Assembly: GCA_964535315.1 (NCBI GenBank)
Contig: CAZHTS010000008.1
Location: 1 to 64,000 of the forward strand
Direction of reading: 5' to 3'
DNA length: 64,000 nt
Source of the DNA: CAZHTS01 sp964535315
Lineage (GTDB): Bacteria; Chloroflexota; Anaerolineae; Anaerolineales; Anaerolineaceae
Shown: positions 38,073-47,346 of the stretch, piece after piece
How the letters are laid out: each line of letters opens with the position of its first letter
Position numbering within the stretch: position 1 is the first letter of the stretch
Translations under genes and position numbers: made by a program
Notes under the pieces: model-generated
What the model was told of the DNA's origin: nothing
The model's database searches: none
The model's input: only the letters and a program-made list of their open reading frames with translations

Positions 38073-40100
38073 ATGGCATTGCGTTTCTCTCTTCGCTTTT
38101 TGCTTCCGTTACTGCTCCTTGTGTTGATCGAGGGGGGCAGTTTGTGGTTGATTTCGCCGGCCGTTTTGCCCGTTACGGCTTTTTCGGCGGTGGTGGCAGG
38201 ATTGGTTTTGCTTGCCGGAGTGCTGCCGGCGGTATTAAAGCCGGGCGACCGCAGTCTGCTGGCGGGTTGTTTTGCCGTGCTGCTGGCCTGTGTGCTGTTC
38301 TTGCCGCCGGCGCGGCCGTTCAACCCTTTCCCCAATGTCGCTCCGCTCGATATCCTTTCTGACCGGGTAACGTTGTGGCGAATGGCAAATAGCGTCCTGC
38401 TGGCGCCAGCGGCCCTGCATCTTGCATTACGGGTCGGTGGGCGTTCGACCGGCTGGCGTTGGTTGGGGGTGTATCTGGTAAGCGGCCTGGGGTTTGTTGC
38501 TTTATTGTGGCTGCCGCCGGCCAACCCGTGGTGGCTGTTCCTACGCAACTTGCTGGCGTTCTGGTTTATTGTTCTGGTAGTGGCGGCGATGATCACCCTG
38601 GGCTGGAGCGCCCGCCATCCGGACGTAAACCAGCCACGAGCGGCGTGGCAGGGGCGCATTTTGTTTTTTACCGTTTTGATCAGTCAGGCGCCGGTGCCTT
38701 TCCGGCTGATGGGGCTGGCATTGGGGCAAGAATGGATCCCGTATGACTTGTTGCTGGCAGCGCAGGTGTTTTTCCCATTGGGTGTGGCCTACACTGTTTT
38801 GAGGCACGATCTGTTTGACATTGATGCTATTTTGCGCCGGGCGTTTGGCTATGCTCTGGCGTCTCTGGCGGTGCTGGCGCTGTATTTTGGCCTGGTTGTA
38901 ATCGCGGCGGCGTTCTTGAGCCAGATGTGGTGGGACTATCGCGGTCTGGCGGCGGCCCTGGCTATTTTTGGGGCCGCTCTGGCCTTTGAACCTTTGCGTG
39001 GCAGCTTGCAACGGCGCATCGATCGCTGGTTTTATCCGGAGCGGGAGCAGTTTCGCACCGGGATGGCGGCGGCGCGAGAAGCGCTGAGCACCGTGGCGCG
39101 TCGCGAGGATATCCTGTATCTGCTCTGCACAACGCTGCCGGCGGCGCTTGGCGCAGCATGGGGCGAGGTAGCGCCGGGTGCGGTGCCACAGCCTCCCCGG
39201 CGCTCCGGGGCGCATGAGGCCTGGAATGCACCGTTGATCACTGCGGGCGCCTGTCTGGGTGGATACTGGTTGGCGCAGCGCACTTCGGGTTTAAGGTACG
39301 ATGCTGGCGAACAGGCAGAATTGACCGCCCTGGCGCAGCAGGCGGCGCTGGCGCTGGCCTATGCGCTGACCTTTGAGGCGCTGGAAGGTTTGAACCGCGA
39401 TCTGGAACAACGAGTGGCCGAGCGAACCGCCGAATCGTTACAGCAGCAGCGCACACTGGCGATTACCGCCGAGCGACAGCGCCTGGCGCGCGATCTGCAT
39501 GACTCGATCAGCCAGGTGTTGTTCAGTATAAGCCTGAGCGCCCGGGCGTTACGCACGCTGGCCCGGCAGGATCCCGGCGCGCTTGCCGAGGAATTATCCG
39601 TCCTGGAACGTTCGGCGCAGGATGCCCAGTTGGAGATGCGCGCTTTGCTCGAACACTTGCGCAGCGCTTCGACGGAGACCGCCAGCGAGCAGGCGCTATT
39701 GGACCTGGCAGCGATGTTGTCCGATCACGTGCGACGTTTGCGAGATACGCCGGTGGGTCTGGAAGTGAACCTGCAAACTCCGGCGGTATTGCTTTTGCCT
39801 GCCGGCCTGGCGCTGGATCTGTTTCAGGCCGGGCGTGAGGCTTTACATAATGTCCTCAAGCATGCCGGGGTACGCAAGGCAACGTGTAACTTGAGTTTGA
39901 GCGAAGGGAACGTGCACCTCGTCGTTCGCGATGAAGGGCGGGGGTTCGCAGCTGGCGAAGAGCGGGGCGCAGGTCATCTGGGGTTGAAAGGCATGGCCGA
40001 GCGTCTTGCCGGGTATGGTGGGCAGGTGGTGGTTGAATCGCTGGCGGGGCGGGGAACTGAGGTGATAATGACAGTTGCACTGCCTGAGGAGGAACGGTGA
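38073..40100 (+). CDS. Multi-TM sensor histidine kinase (HisKA_3)
   Basis: A 675-residue membrane sensor. The N-terminal about 320 residues contain roughly nine helices in a 7TM-like sensory region (LPLLLLVLIEGGSLWLISPAV...; LYFGLVVIAAAFL), followed by a degenerate GAF-like part (about 330-430), a coiled coil (LNRDLEQRVAERTAESLQQQ) and the kinase core. H476 lies in ERQRLARDLHDSISQ; the ATP-binding domain carries QAGREALHNVLKHAGV and VRDEGRGF. The stop overlaps the GTG start of the response regulator (GTGA), so the two are coupled. The signal is unknown. Confidence 0.93.
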   Translation: MALRFSLRFLLPLLLLVLIEGGSLWLISPAVLPVTAFSAVVAGLVLLAGVLPAVLKPGDRSLLAGCFAVLLACVLFLPPARPFNPFPNVAPLDILSDRVTLWRMANSVLLAPAALHLALRVGGRSTGWRWLGVYLVSGLGFVALLWLPPANPWWLFLRNLLAFWFIVLVVAAMITLGWSARHPDVNQPRAAWQGRILFFTVLISQAPVPFRLMGLALGQEWIPYDLLLAAQVFFPLGVAYTVLRHDLFDIDAILRRAFGYALASLAVLALYFGLVVIAAAFLSQMWWDYRGLAAALAIFGAALAFEPLRGSLQRRIDRWFYPEREQFRTGMAAAREALSTVARREDILYLLCTTLPAALGAAWGEVAPGAVPQPPRRSGAHEAWNAPLITAGACLGGYWLAQRTSGLRYDAGEQAELTALAQQAALALAYALTFEALEGLNRDLEQRVAERTAESLQQQRTLAITAERQRLARDLHDSISQVLFSISLSARALRTLARQDPGALAEELSVLERSAQDAQLEMRALLEHLRSASTETASEQALLDLAAMLSDHVRRLRDTPVGLEVNLQTPAVLLLPAGLALDLFQAGREALHNVLKHAGVRKATCNLSLSEGNVHLVVRDEGRGFAAGEERGAGHLGLKGMAERLAGYGGQVVVESLAGRGTEVIMTVALPEEER

Positions 40101-40750
40101 TACGTGTATTGATTGCCGACGATCATGAGATTGTGCGCCGTGGGCTGCGTCTGACCTTGCAAACGGAGGGGGATATGCAACTGGTGGGCGAGGCGGCCAG
40201 CGGCGAGGAAGTTGTCCGGTTGGCAGCACAGACGCAACCCGACGTGGTTTTAATGGACCTGCAGATGCCTGGGGTGGATGGCATCAGCGCCGCAGCCGAG
40301 CTTCGCCGTTTGTACCCACAACTGATCATTCTGGTTTTGAGCAACTACAGCCAGGATGATCGGTTGTTTGCGGCGTTGCAGGCCGGGGTTGATGGCTATC
40401 TGCTCAAGGATATTGGCGGTGATGAATTGGTGCAGGCTATTCGCTCTGCCCTGCGCGGCAACCCGCAACTGCATCCGGTCATCGCCCGGCGTTTGATGCA
40501 ACAACCGTCGCCGGTCAGTCCGCTGGAGCAATTGACGCGCCGTGAACGTGAGGTTTTGGTGCTGCTGGGGCGCGGTTTGAGCAATAAGGAGATTGGCATG
40601 GCCCTGTCTCTAACTGAGGTCACGATCAAGGGTTATGTCAGTACGATCCTGGATAAACTGCACGTTTTGGATCGCACTCAGGCGGCCTTACTGGCAGTGC
40701 GGTATGGCTTGATTGCGCCAGATGATTTACCCGATGCACCCCGTAGTTGA
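40097..40750 (+). CDS. NarL/FixJ-family response regulator
   Basis: A 217-residue regulator that starts with GTG at 40097, with GAGGAGG 5 bases before it. The receiver has D8/D9, phospho-acceptor D54 (VVLMDLQMPGVDG) and K104 (YLLKDI). The LuxR-type HTH (LTRREREVLVLLGRGLSNKEIGMALSLTEVTIKGYVSTILDKL) spans about 143-200. It is the partner of the kinase at 38073. The target could be the lipoprotein/ABC unit that follows at 40887, beyond a terminator. Confidence 0.95.
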   Translation: MIRVLIADDHEIVRRGLRLTLQTEGDMQLVGEAASGEEVVRLAAQTQPDVVLMDLQMPGVDGISAAAELRRLYPQLIILVLSNYSQDDRLFAALQAGVDGYLLKDIGGDELVQAIRSALRGNPQLHPVIARRLMQQPSPVSPLEQLTRREREVLVLLGRGLSNKEIGMALSLTEVTIKGYVSTILDKLHVLDRTQAALLAVRYGLIAPDDLPDAPRS

Positions 40751-40782
40751 TTGATCGCAGGCGAATACCTGCGAAAGTGGGT

Positions 40783-40814
40783 AAAAAACAACCTGCTATG
40801 GCGGGCTGTTTTTT
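40783..40814 (+). terminator. Rho-independent terminator after the second two-component pair
   Basis: AAAAAACA(A)CCTGC pairs with GCGGGC(T)GTTTTTT, with one mismatch and one G-U, around a TATG loop. A and T runs on both sides. Confidence 0.75.
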
Positions 40815-40886
40815 GTTTGCCTTCATGCTATGCTATATGCAAATTCCGGGTTCGGATGTCTTACGATCATTTCTTGGAGGTATGTG

Positions 40887-41891
40887 ATGAAAATCTTGCT
40901 GCGACCCTACTGGTTTGTACTGCTGCTAAGTGCGTTGACCTTACTGGCCTGTGGGACGACGGCGCCGGCCTCACCGGCAACGCCGACGTTGGATGTGGCT
41001 TCGCTGGCAGGGACAGCCATTGCCGCCACGGCCACTTCTGCGGCCAACCAATCGGCGCTGGTGAATACGGCGGTGGCTGCCACTACGGCAGCGATGCCTG
41101 CGCCCACCCCGGCGACGGTGATCGAATATACCACTATGAGCGAAGAGGAACTGGCCGCTCTGATCGACCAATCGCTCAACGAGGCATTGGCGGCCAGCCA
41201 ACAGGCGACGAATACGACCACTCAGGCGACCAGCGATGGGACGGTGACACAGGAAGAAACGGTTACCGTGCAGGTCTCGGCTGTGGCTGCGGAACAGGCG
41301 ATTGCTGAGGCGGAGGCATTGATGGAGGCTTACGCCAATCTCTATGGCGCTTATGCCAGTGAGGCGATTGCCTCGATGAACGCTATTGAGGAAGACTTGA
41401 ATTCGATCAGCCAGAGTCTGGAAACCATGGCGAGTATTGCCGAACAGGGCAGTCAGAATGCACAGGCGGCGATCGAGCAGTTAAATGCTGCGGCGCAATC
41501 GGCCGGCCAACAGGCGAGCGAAGTCCAGGCGCAGGTCAGCAATTGGATGACGAAGGTTAAATCACAGCTCGATCAGCGGGAACAGGGTGCTCTGGCGGTT
41601 AAACCAGACCAGGTGGCCCAAAACCCGGCAGAAGCGGTGGAGAGCGCCCGTAAGTTTGCCGAGACATTTCGTTCCGCTCTGGGCGATAAGAAGATCACGC
41701 CAGATGAATTGAATAAGATTGCCCAGTTGGGCGCCAACGCCAGCGCTGGCCTCAAGGCGCATGGTGGGCCGCAATCGAGCGAATCGATTGCCCGAATTGA
41801 GGCGCTGACGCGCCAGGCGGCGCGGGGTCAATGGCCCCAGGCCCGCAAAGGTCTGGATGAATTTGAGGGCGGATTGCCCCGGCGTAAATGA
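40887..41891 (+). CDS. Lipoprotein with low-complexity Ala/Thr/Gln-rich body
   Basis: A 334-residue protein with signal peptide and lipobox (LLLSALTLLAC, Cys at about 22), a Thr/Pro/Ala-rich linker, then a long helical region (about 90-235) rich in Ala, Glu and Gln (EAEALMEAYANLYGAYASEAIASMNAIEEDLNSIS), probably coiled coil. No domain is recognised. TTGGAGG precedes the ATG. It directly precedes an ABC ATPase and MacB-like permease; it might be a periplasm-side partner (adaptor-like) of that transporter, which is an inference from position and coiled-coil character. Confidence 0.8.
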   Translation: MKILLRPYWFVLLLSALTLLACGTTAPASPATPTLDVASLAGTAIAATATSAANQSALVNTAVAATTAAMPAPTPATVIEYTTMSEEELAALIDQSLNEALAASQQATNTTTQATSDGTVTQEETVTVQVSAVAAEQAIAEAEALMEAYANLYGAYASEAIASMNAIEEDLNSISQSLETMASIAEQGSQNAQAAIEQLNAAAQSAGQQASEVQAQVSNWMTKVKSQLDQREQGALAVKPDQVAQNPAEAVESARKFAETFRSALGDKKITPDELNKIAQLGANASAGLKAHGGPQSSESIARIEALTRQAARGQWPQARKGLDEFEGGLPRRK

Positions 41892-41917
41892 CCTCTCTGG
41901 GTTCAGGTGGTGAAACC

Positions 41918-42655
41918 ATGATTACTCTGGAAGCCCGTCAGGTGTGCAAGCTGTATCGAATGGGTGAAGTAGTGGTTACCGCTCTGGATAATGTCGACCT
42001 GAGCGTAGAGAGCGGCGAGTTTCTTGCCATCATGGGCCCTTCTGGGTCGGGAAAATCGACGCTGCTGCATTTGCTGGGCGGGCTGGATACGCCGACGTCT
42101 GGGGAGATCATCCTGGCGGGCGAGTCGTTATCCAACCTGAGCGATGACCGCTTAACGCTGGTGCGCCGTCGCAAGGTGGGGTTTATCTTCCAGTTTTATA
42201 ATCTGCTGCCGACGCTGACCGCCGAGGAAAATGTGGCGTTGCCGTTGTTGATCGATGGGCAGGCGGCTCATAAACACAATGCCCGTCTTGGCGGTCTGCT
42301 TTCGTTGGTCGGGTTGCTGGATCGCCGCGATCATCGCCCCAATCAACTCTCCGGCGGCCAGCAGCAGCGTGTGGCCATTGCGCGGGCGTTTGCCAATGAG
42401 CCGGAAATTGTACTGGCAGACGAGCCAACGGGCAATCTGGATTCAAAAACAGGTGCGGCGATCTTACAACTGTTGCGCCGCACCTGTACGGAGTTGAACG
42501 CCACGATTGTCATGGTGACGCACGATCCGCGCGCGGCATCTTATGCAGACCGTGTCATTTTTTTGAAAGATGGGCAGATTGTGCGCAGCCTGGAGAACGG
42601 CGCTGGTCAGCCAGATGGCCAGATGGTATTGGCTATTATGGCGGAGTTGGAATGA
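41918..42655 (+). CDS. ABC transporter ATPase (LolD/MacB type)
   Basis: A 245-residue ATPase: Walker A GPSGSGKST, LSGGQQQRVAIARAF signature, IVLADEPTGNLDSKT Walker B, VMVTHD H-loop. The start at 41918 (MITLEARQVCKL) is preferred because AGGTGG lies 7 bases upstream; an alternative ATG at 41888 overlaps the lipoprotein stop (ATGA). Its own stop overlaps the permease ATG (ATGA). It drives the MacB-like permease at 42652; the exported substrate is unknown. Confidence 0.94.
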   Translation: MITLEARQVCKLYRMGEVVVTALDNVDLSVESGEFLAIMGPSGSGKSTLLHLLGGLDTPTSGEIILAGESLSNLSDDRLTLVRRRKVGFIFQFYNLLPTLTAEENVALPLLIDGQAAHKHNARLGGLLSLVGLLDRRDHRPNQLSGGQQQRVAIARAFANEPEIVLADEPTGNLDSKTGAAILQLLRRTCTELNATIVMVTHDPRAASYADRVIFLKDGQIVRSLENGAGQPDGQMVLAIMAELE

Positions 42656-45276
42656 TATCCCTTTTGAAATGCTCCCCTGTGTTGATGCCTTTCGTCCTCA
42701 GTTTGCGCAATATGGCGCAGCGCCGTTTGCGCACTCTGTTGACCTGCCTGGGTGTGGTGATCGGGGTGGCGGTCGTGCTGGCGGTGGCGATGACCAACGC
42801 CAGTACGTTGGAGTCATTTCAACAGGTTTTTGATGAGACCTCGGGACGGGCAGAGATCACCATTACCGTGCGTAAGCCGGATCGCGATGCATTGCGTCCC
42901 TTGCATCTGACAAAGATTGCCAAACAGCCGGGCGTGGTGGTGGCGGTGCCATCGGTTCGCGTTATCACCACACCGGTTGAGACCGGTGCGGAGTGGTCGC
43001 CTTCTTCGTTGAGTATCTCGGGGCGTGGGCCGGGGGAGAGTTTACAGGTGTTTGGCGTCGATGCGGAACTGGACCCTGCTGTGCGTATTTATGCTTTGCA
43101 GAGCGGCGAGTGGTTGCAGCGGTCACGTTATGAAGCCGTTATTTCTGCTAATTATGCTGAACGGAAAGAGTTGCAGGTCGGCGATGATCTGGTCATCATG
43201 ACGCCTGGAGGACCGCAGGCCTTGCAGGTAATCGGTATTCTCAATAATAGCGGCGCAGCCTTGTTCAACGGTGGAAATGTGGCCTTTGTCCCGCTTACGG
43301 TTGCCCAGGATTTGTTTGAAAAAGGCTCAGATCTGGATGTGATCGATGTGGTCAGCACGCCTGAGACGGGCCGTTCGCCGGAGAATTTGCAGGCCCTGTT
43401 GGATCGCTTGCAGGATGTGGTCGGGGATAAATACCTGGCTGAATACCCGGCCATGCGCGGGGCGGTGGTGAGCCAGATGTTGTATTTGTACCAACAGGGG
43501 TTAACCTTTTTTTCGGCTATGGCCCTCTTTATCGGCGCCTTTCTGATTTACAACACTTTTTCGATGACTGTTCTGGAACGTACAACCGAGATTGGCATGT
43601 TGCGGGCGATTGGGATGAGCCGGCGGCAAATCATGCAAATCGTATTGGTCGAGGCGATTTTACTGGGGGGGATGGGGTCTGTAGCGGGGGTGGTGTTTGG
43701 TGTTTTGTTGGGGCGCGGTTTGTTGGCAGTGATGGGTGGTTTCGTCGCCATGCAGATGCATCCTTTCTATATCCCTATGGCGGGGTTATTACAAAGCCTG
43801 GGGGTGGGGTTAGGAGTGACATTGGCGTCGGCATTTTTGCCGGCCGTACAGGCAGCGCGTATTCCACCGCTTGCCGCCATTCGCACTTTGCGACCGCGCC
43901 CTCGTTGGCTGAGTTATTTGTGGCTGGTGGGGGTGTCGTTGCTTGGGGCGGCGTATTACATCCTGTATCGCGCTGAATTGCCCTCCGGCCTGGAGACACA
44001 GGTCAGCACGGTTGCCGTTGGTGTGCTCTTGTTGGGCGGCACTCTGTTGGTGCCACAATGCGTTGGCTGGCTGGAACGCTGGGTGCGACCGGTGATGGTG
44101 GCGCTTTACCGTAATATTGGCGACCTGGGCAGCCGCAACGTGCAGCGCGCCGTCGGGCGTACTACGTTAACTGTGGCGGTATTGATGATCGGTGTTACCC
44201 AGGTAATCGGGATGAGCGCCATCACTTCTTCGTTCAAGTCAGATCTGGAGAGTTGGGTGGAGACCTCGCTGGGCGGCGATCTGCAAATTGGCTCAGCACA
44301 GCGCATGCGCGAGCAGCTGGGCCGGCAGATTGCCACTGTGCCGGGCGTGGCGGCGGTTACGGCCCGCTCGCAGTTTGAGGCGCAGCTCTCGCTAGAGGTG
44401 GTGGCCCGCACGCAGGTGGATATCGATACGATACTGGTTAATGCTATTGATCCGGCAACGTTTCGCCAGGTGGCCGATTTGCAATTCACCGATGCTTATG
44501 CGGATGGGGGTGGTTTGTGGACTGAATTCGCACAAAGCGGGGGTACCTTTGTCTCCACCAGCGTGGCCGATCGCTACAATTTGAGGCGGGGCGACGAACT
44601 GGTTTTGCTGACAAAGCGTGGTGAACGTCGTTTTCGCGTTCTGGCGGTGGTGGTCGACTTTGATCTGAAAGGCGGCTCGGTTTACCTTACCCGCGAGGAC
44701 GCGGCTTCCTGGTTTGGCAAGACGACTGTGGATCGTTTTACGGTTGGGGTCGAGACAGGTTATGCTGTAGCAGATGTCAAAGAGGAGATCGAGCGGCGTT
44801 ATCAGGAACGCAACGGGTTGATCGTGGCGACCACCGAAGATTTCACCCGGCGGGTGCGCGATCTGTCGCAACAGTCGTTTGAACTGATGGAAGTGCTGAG
44901 CCGGATCGGACTGGTGATCAGCGCGTTGGGCGTGGCGAATACGTTAATTATGAACGTCCTGGAACGCCAGCGCGAGATTGGCGGTCTGCGTTCGGTGGGC
45001 ATGCTCCGCCGGCAGGTGCGCCAGTTGATTCTGGCCGAAGCAGCCGCCTTGGGCGTGATTGGCGGTGTGTTTGGTCTCGGTTTTGGTACGGTACTGGCGC
45101 AAACACTGGTTACCGGCCTGAACCGCATGGCAGGCTATGACCTCGAACTGGAATTGACCTATCAGCCGTTTGCCTGGGGTATCTTCCTGGCATTGGTAAT
45201 TGCTCAACTGGCGGCCTTATACCCGGCGTGGCGCGCTGCCCGTCTGAACATTGTGATGGCTATTCAACACGAATAA
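42652..45276 (+). CDS. MacB/FtsX-type ABC transporter permease, double FtsX
   Basis: An 874-residue membrane protein with two repeated halves, each with an N-terminal anchor, a large external domain and a three-helix FtsX block (first anchor at about 25-45 LLTCLGVVIGVAVVLAVAM; first FtsX at about 285-400; second anchor at about 505-525; second FtsX at about 745-865, with RQREIGGLRSVGMLRRQV). The C-terminus is WRAARLNIVMAIQHE. The start is coupled to the ATPase stop. It is more distant from the other two permeases of the window than they are from each other. Confidence 0.93.
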   Translation: MISLLKCSPVLMPFVLSLRNMAQRRLRTLLTCLGVVIGVAVVLAVAMTNASTLESFQQVFDETSGRAEITITVRKPDRDALRPLHLTKIAKQPGVVVAVPSVRVITTPVETGAEWSPSSLSISGRGPGESLQVFGVDAELDPAVRIYALQSGEWLQRSRYEAVISANYAERKELQVGDDLVIMTPGGPQALQVIGILNNSGAALFNGGNVAFVPLTVAQDLFEKGSDLDVIDVVSTPETGRSPENLQALLDRLQDVVGDKYLAEYPAMRGAVVSQMLYLYQQGLTFFSAMALFIGAFLIYNTFSMTVLERTTEIGMLRAIGMSRRQIMQIVLVEAILLGGMGSVAGVVFGVLLGRGLLAVMGGFVAMQMHPFYIPMAGLLQSLGVGLGVTLASAFLPAVQAARIPPLAAIRTLRPRPRWLSYLWLVGVSLLGAAYYILYRAELPSGLETQVSTVAVGVLLLGGTLLVPQCVGWLERWVRPVMVALYRNIGDLGSRNVQRAVGRTTLTVAVLMIGVTQVIGMSAITSSFKSDLESWVETSLGGDLQIGSAQRMREQLGRQIATVPGVAAVTARSQFEAQLSLEVVARTQVDIDTILVNAIDPATFRQVADLQFTDAYADGGGLWTEFAQSGGTFVSTSVADRYNLRRGDELVLLTKRGERRFRVLAVVVDFDLKGGSVYLTREDAASWFGKTTVDRFTVGVETGYAVADVKEEIERRYQERNGLIVATTEDFTRRVRDLSQQSFELMEVLSRIGLVISALGVANTLIMNVLERQREIGGLRSVGMLRRQVRQLILAEAAALGVIGGVFGLGFGTVLAQTLVTGLNRMAGYDLELELTYQPFAWGIFLALVIAQLAALYPAWRAARLNIVMAIQHE

Positions 45277-45281
45277 GGGTT

Positions 45282-46190
45282 TCAGCGCAACGCACAACGG
45301 AAGCCGATAGCGCCATCGGTGGCATGTTTGGGCTCGCCGCTCGAGCGAGCGCTCAGGCGCAATTCTTCGCTCAGGCTGTTCCACCCGCCGCCGCGCAGGC
45401 CATGCAGCGCATTGCTTTCTGGGCCCAACGGGTCGCGGGCAGGGGCGGTGGCATAATAATCTTGTTCGTAGCGGTCGGCGACCCATTCCCAGACATTGCC
45501 GGACATATTGAGGGCGCCATAGGGGCTGGCGCCAGAGGGATGTGAGTCGCTCGGTGAGGTGTCGTTTTCGCAGCCCAGGTAGTTGGCGCGCTGGCAGTCG
45601 GTTTGTTCATTACCCCACGGGAAGAGGCGGCCGTCGTTGCCGCGCGCTGCCTTTTCCCACTGCGCTTCGGTGGGCAACTGCCGTCCGGCCCACTGGCAGT
45701 AGGCCTGCGCTTCGTCGCCATCCAACATGATCACGGGATAGCCGGCATAAACCGGATCGACAAAATAGTCTTTGCGGGTGTGTGAGGATACGCCCCACAG
45801 GTACGGTGAGTAACGTCGTTGGTGGCAGGCGCCAGCCTGAACGCATTGGGCAAACCGGGCGTTGGTGATTTCCAGCCGGTCGATCCAATACGCTGATAGG
45901 TAGACGGTGTGTTGCGGGCGCTCATCACTGGCGGCCAGGTCGTCTTCGGGGGCAGCGCCCATGAGGAACTCGCCGGCCGGGACGCACACCAGAGCGGCGC
46001 CGTCTTTGGGTGAGACCCAGGTCTGGCCAGTTGCCGTACACGCCGGCGGCTGGCCTTGCGGCGTGGCAACGGGCGTTGTTGTGGCGGTGGGCAGATTGAT
46101 AATAGGGGCAGTGGGTTGAGCAACGGTCGGCATGCAGGCGGCGACGAGCACTGTGGTCAGGGAGATCAGGTACGATGCAAGTTTTTTCAT
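45282..46190 (-). CDS. Formylglycine-generating-enzyme-like lipoprotein (SUMF1 domain)
   Basis: A 302-residue lipoprotein: lipobox LVAAC (Cys at about 19), a Thr/Pro linker to about 50, and a full SUMF1/FGE domain (FVCVPAGEFLMGA-type start, here LVCVPAGEFLMGAAPEDD; WIDRLEITNARFAQCV; YCQWAGRQLPTEAQWEKAARG; YGALNMSGNVWEWVADRY; LRGGGWNS; GFRCAL). The active-site Cys pair of true FGEs is not obviously present, so it may be a binding or structural member. The start at 46190 carries the signal peptide; longer readings are not signal-like. It is convergent with the MacB-like permease gene, 5 bases from its stop. Confidence 0.88.
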   Translation of the reverse strand: MKKLASYLISLTTVLVAACMPTVAQPTAPIINLPTATTTPVATPQGQPPACTATGQTWVSPKDGAALVCVPAGEFLMGAAPEDDLAASDERPQHTVYLSAYWIDRLEITNARFAQCVQAGACHQRRYSPYLWGVSSHTRKDYFVDPVYAGYPVIMLDGDEAQAYCQWAGRQLPTEAQWEKAARGNDGRLFPWGNEQTDCQRANYLGCENDTSPSDSHPSGASPYGALNMSGNVWEWVADRYEQDYYATAPARDPLGPESNALHGLRGGGWNSLSEELRLSARSSGEPKHATDGAIGFRCALR

Positions 46191-46361
46191 CTGTGTATCC
46201 AGTCGTGGGGATGGGTCTTGCTCTAATTTTGTCCGAGTCTGCGTCTTTGCGCAAGTAAGATTGATTGCCGGTATGCAGCGCTTATTCCACCCGTGATCCA
46301 CCTGGGGATGGATGACAGTCCACCCGCGGGGATGATATGCTATGGGCAAGGTGCAGATACG

Positions 46362-46595
46362 ATGAGTAAAGCCTTTCGCTGTGAAATCCGGGTTGCCGGG
46401 CACTTGTCCCCCGATCAGTGGGCGGATTGGTTTGGCGGTTTGCAGGTTGAGAGCCTGGAAAACGGGCAGAGCCGTCTGAGTGGCCTGGTTTGTGATCAGT
46501 CGGCTTTGTATGGCATATTGGATTGCCTGCGTTGCCTGGGCGTGGAAATTCTGGCGTTGAATTGTGTAACAGTGAGGAAGAATGCTGATTTTTGA
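46362..46595 (+). CDS. Small conserved protein preceding ABC genes
   Basis: A 77-residue protein, MSKAFRCEIRVAGHLSPDQWADW..., ending with DCLRCLGVEILALNCVTV. It resembles a small family common in Chloroflexota and Actinomycetota (pattern IRVxGHLxxxWxDWFxGL...NGxTxLxGxxxDQxALyGxLxxxRDLGxxLLxV). Members are of unknown function and often lie beside regulators or ABC genes. AAGGTG is 8 bases before the ATG. The 3' end overlaps the ATPase start by 14 bases, so the ATPase is probably translated by coupling. Confidence 0.8.
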   Translation: MSKAFRCEIRVAGHLSPDQWADWFGGLQVESLENGQSRLSGLVCDQSALYGILDCLRCLGVEILALNCVTVRKNADF

Positions 46596-47343
46596 TGTAA
46601 GACCTTCGCAAACGTCCGTTGTCCCTGCGGTGACCCCGTCTGAAGAGATTGAGGTGGTGCGTCTCAATCGAGTGACCAAGATCTACGAAGGGGCCGCGGG
46701 AAAATTTGTGGCTTTGAAAGGCATTGATCTGGCGGTTGCCAGTAGCCAGTTCGTTTCCATTATTGGCAAATCGGGGAGCGGTAAGTCGACGTTAATCAAC
46801 GTCATTACTGGAATTGACCGGCCAACCAGCGGCGAGATTTATGTGGCGGGTACACCGGTGCATACGTTGAGCGAGGAACAGATTGCGATCTGGCGCGGAC
46901 AGGCGATCGGAGTGATTTTTCAGTTCTTCCAGTTGTTGCCCACCCTGACGGCGGTGGAAAACGTGATGCTACCGATGGATTACAGCCGCAAGTACCCGAT
47001 TGTTGCCCGGCCGGAACGGGCGATGGCGTTACTGGAGCGTATGGATATTGCCGGCTGTGCGCACAAATTTCCGCCGGAGTTGTCGGGCGGCCAGCAGCAA
47101 ATTGTGGCGATTGCTCGTTCGCTGGCCAATGACCCGCCGGTGCTGACCGCCGATGAGCCGACCGGTAATCTCGACTCGCGCACGGCCGAGTCGGTTTTTC
47201 GTCTGTTTGAAGACCTGGTGGACAGCGGCAAGACGGTTTTGATGGTCACTCACGACAACGACCTGGCGATGCGCGCCCAGCGTACCATTGTCATTGCCGA
47301 CGGGCAGGTTGTGGACGAACGCATCAACCGGCCGGGTTTATAG
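46582..47343 (+). CDS. ABC transporter ATPase A of the two-ATPase system
   Basis: A 253-residue LolD-type ATPase: Walker A GKSGSGKST, ELSGGQQQIVAIARS signature (Ile where Arg is usual in QQxRVAIAR), VLTADEPTGNLDSRT Walker B, VLMVTHD H-loop. ATG at 46582 lies within the end of the small-protein gene with GAGGAAG very close, consistent with coupled translation. It is followed by a second ATPase after 3 bases and a single permease, so a heterodimeric ATPase pair is possible. Confidence 0.93.
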   Translation: MLIFDVRPSQTSVVPAVTPSEEIEVVRLNRVTKIYEGAAGKFVALKGIDLAVASSQFVSIIGKSGSGKSTLINVITGIDRPTSGEIYVAGTPVHTLSEEQIAIWRGQAIGVIFQFFQLLPTLTAVENVMLPMDYSRKYPIVARPERAMALLERMDIAGCAHKFPPELSGGQQQIVAIARSLANDPPVLTADEPTGNLDSRTAESVFRLFEDLVDSGKTVLMVTHDNDLAMRAQRTIVIADGQVVDERINRPGL

Positions 47344-47346
47344 GCG

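Noticed and set aside
46244..46255. TCTTTGCGCAAG near the SUMF1-like gene, similar to the hcp half-site
   Set aside because: Only one half-site and an 8-base palindrome; without the full 22-base palindrome I do not call it a related operator.
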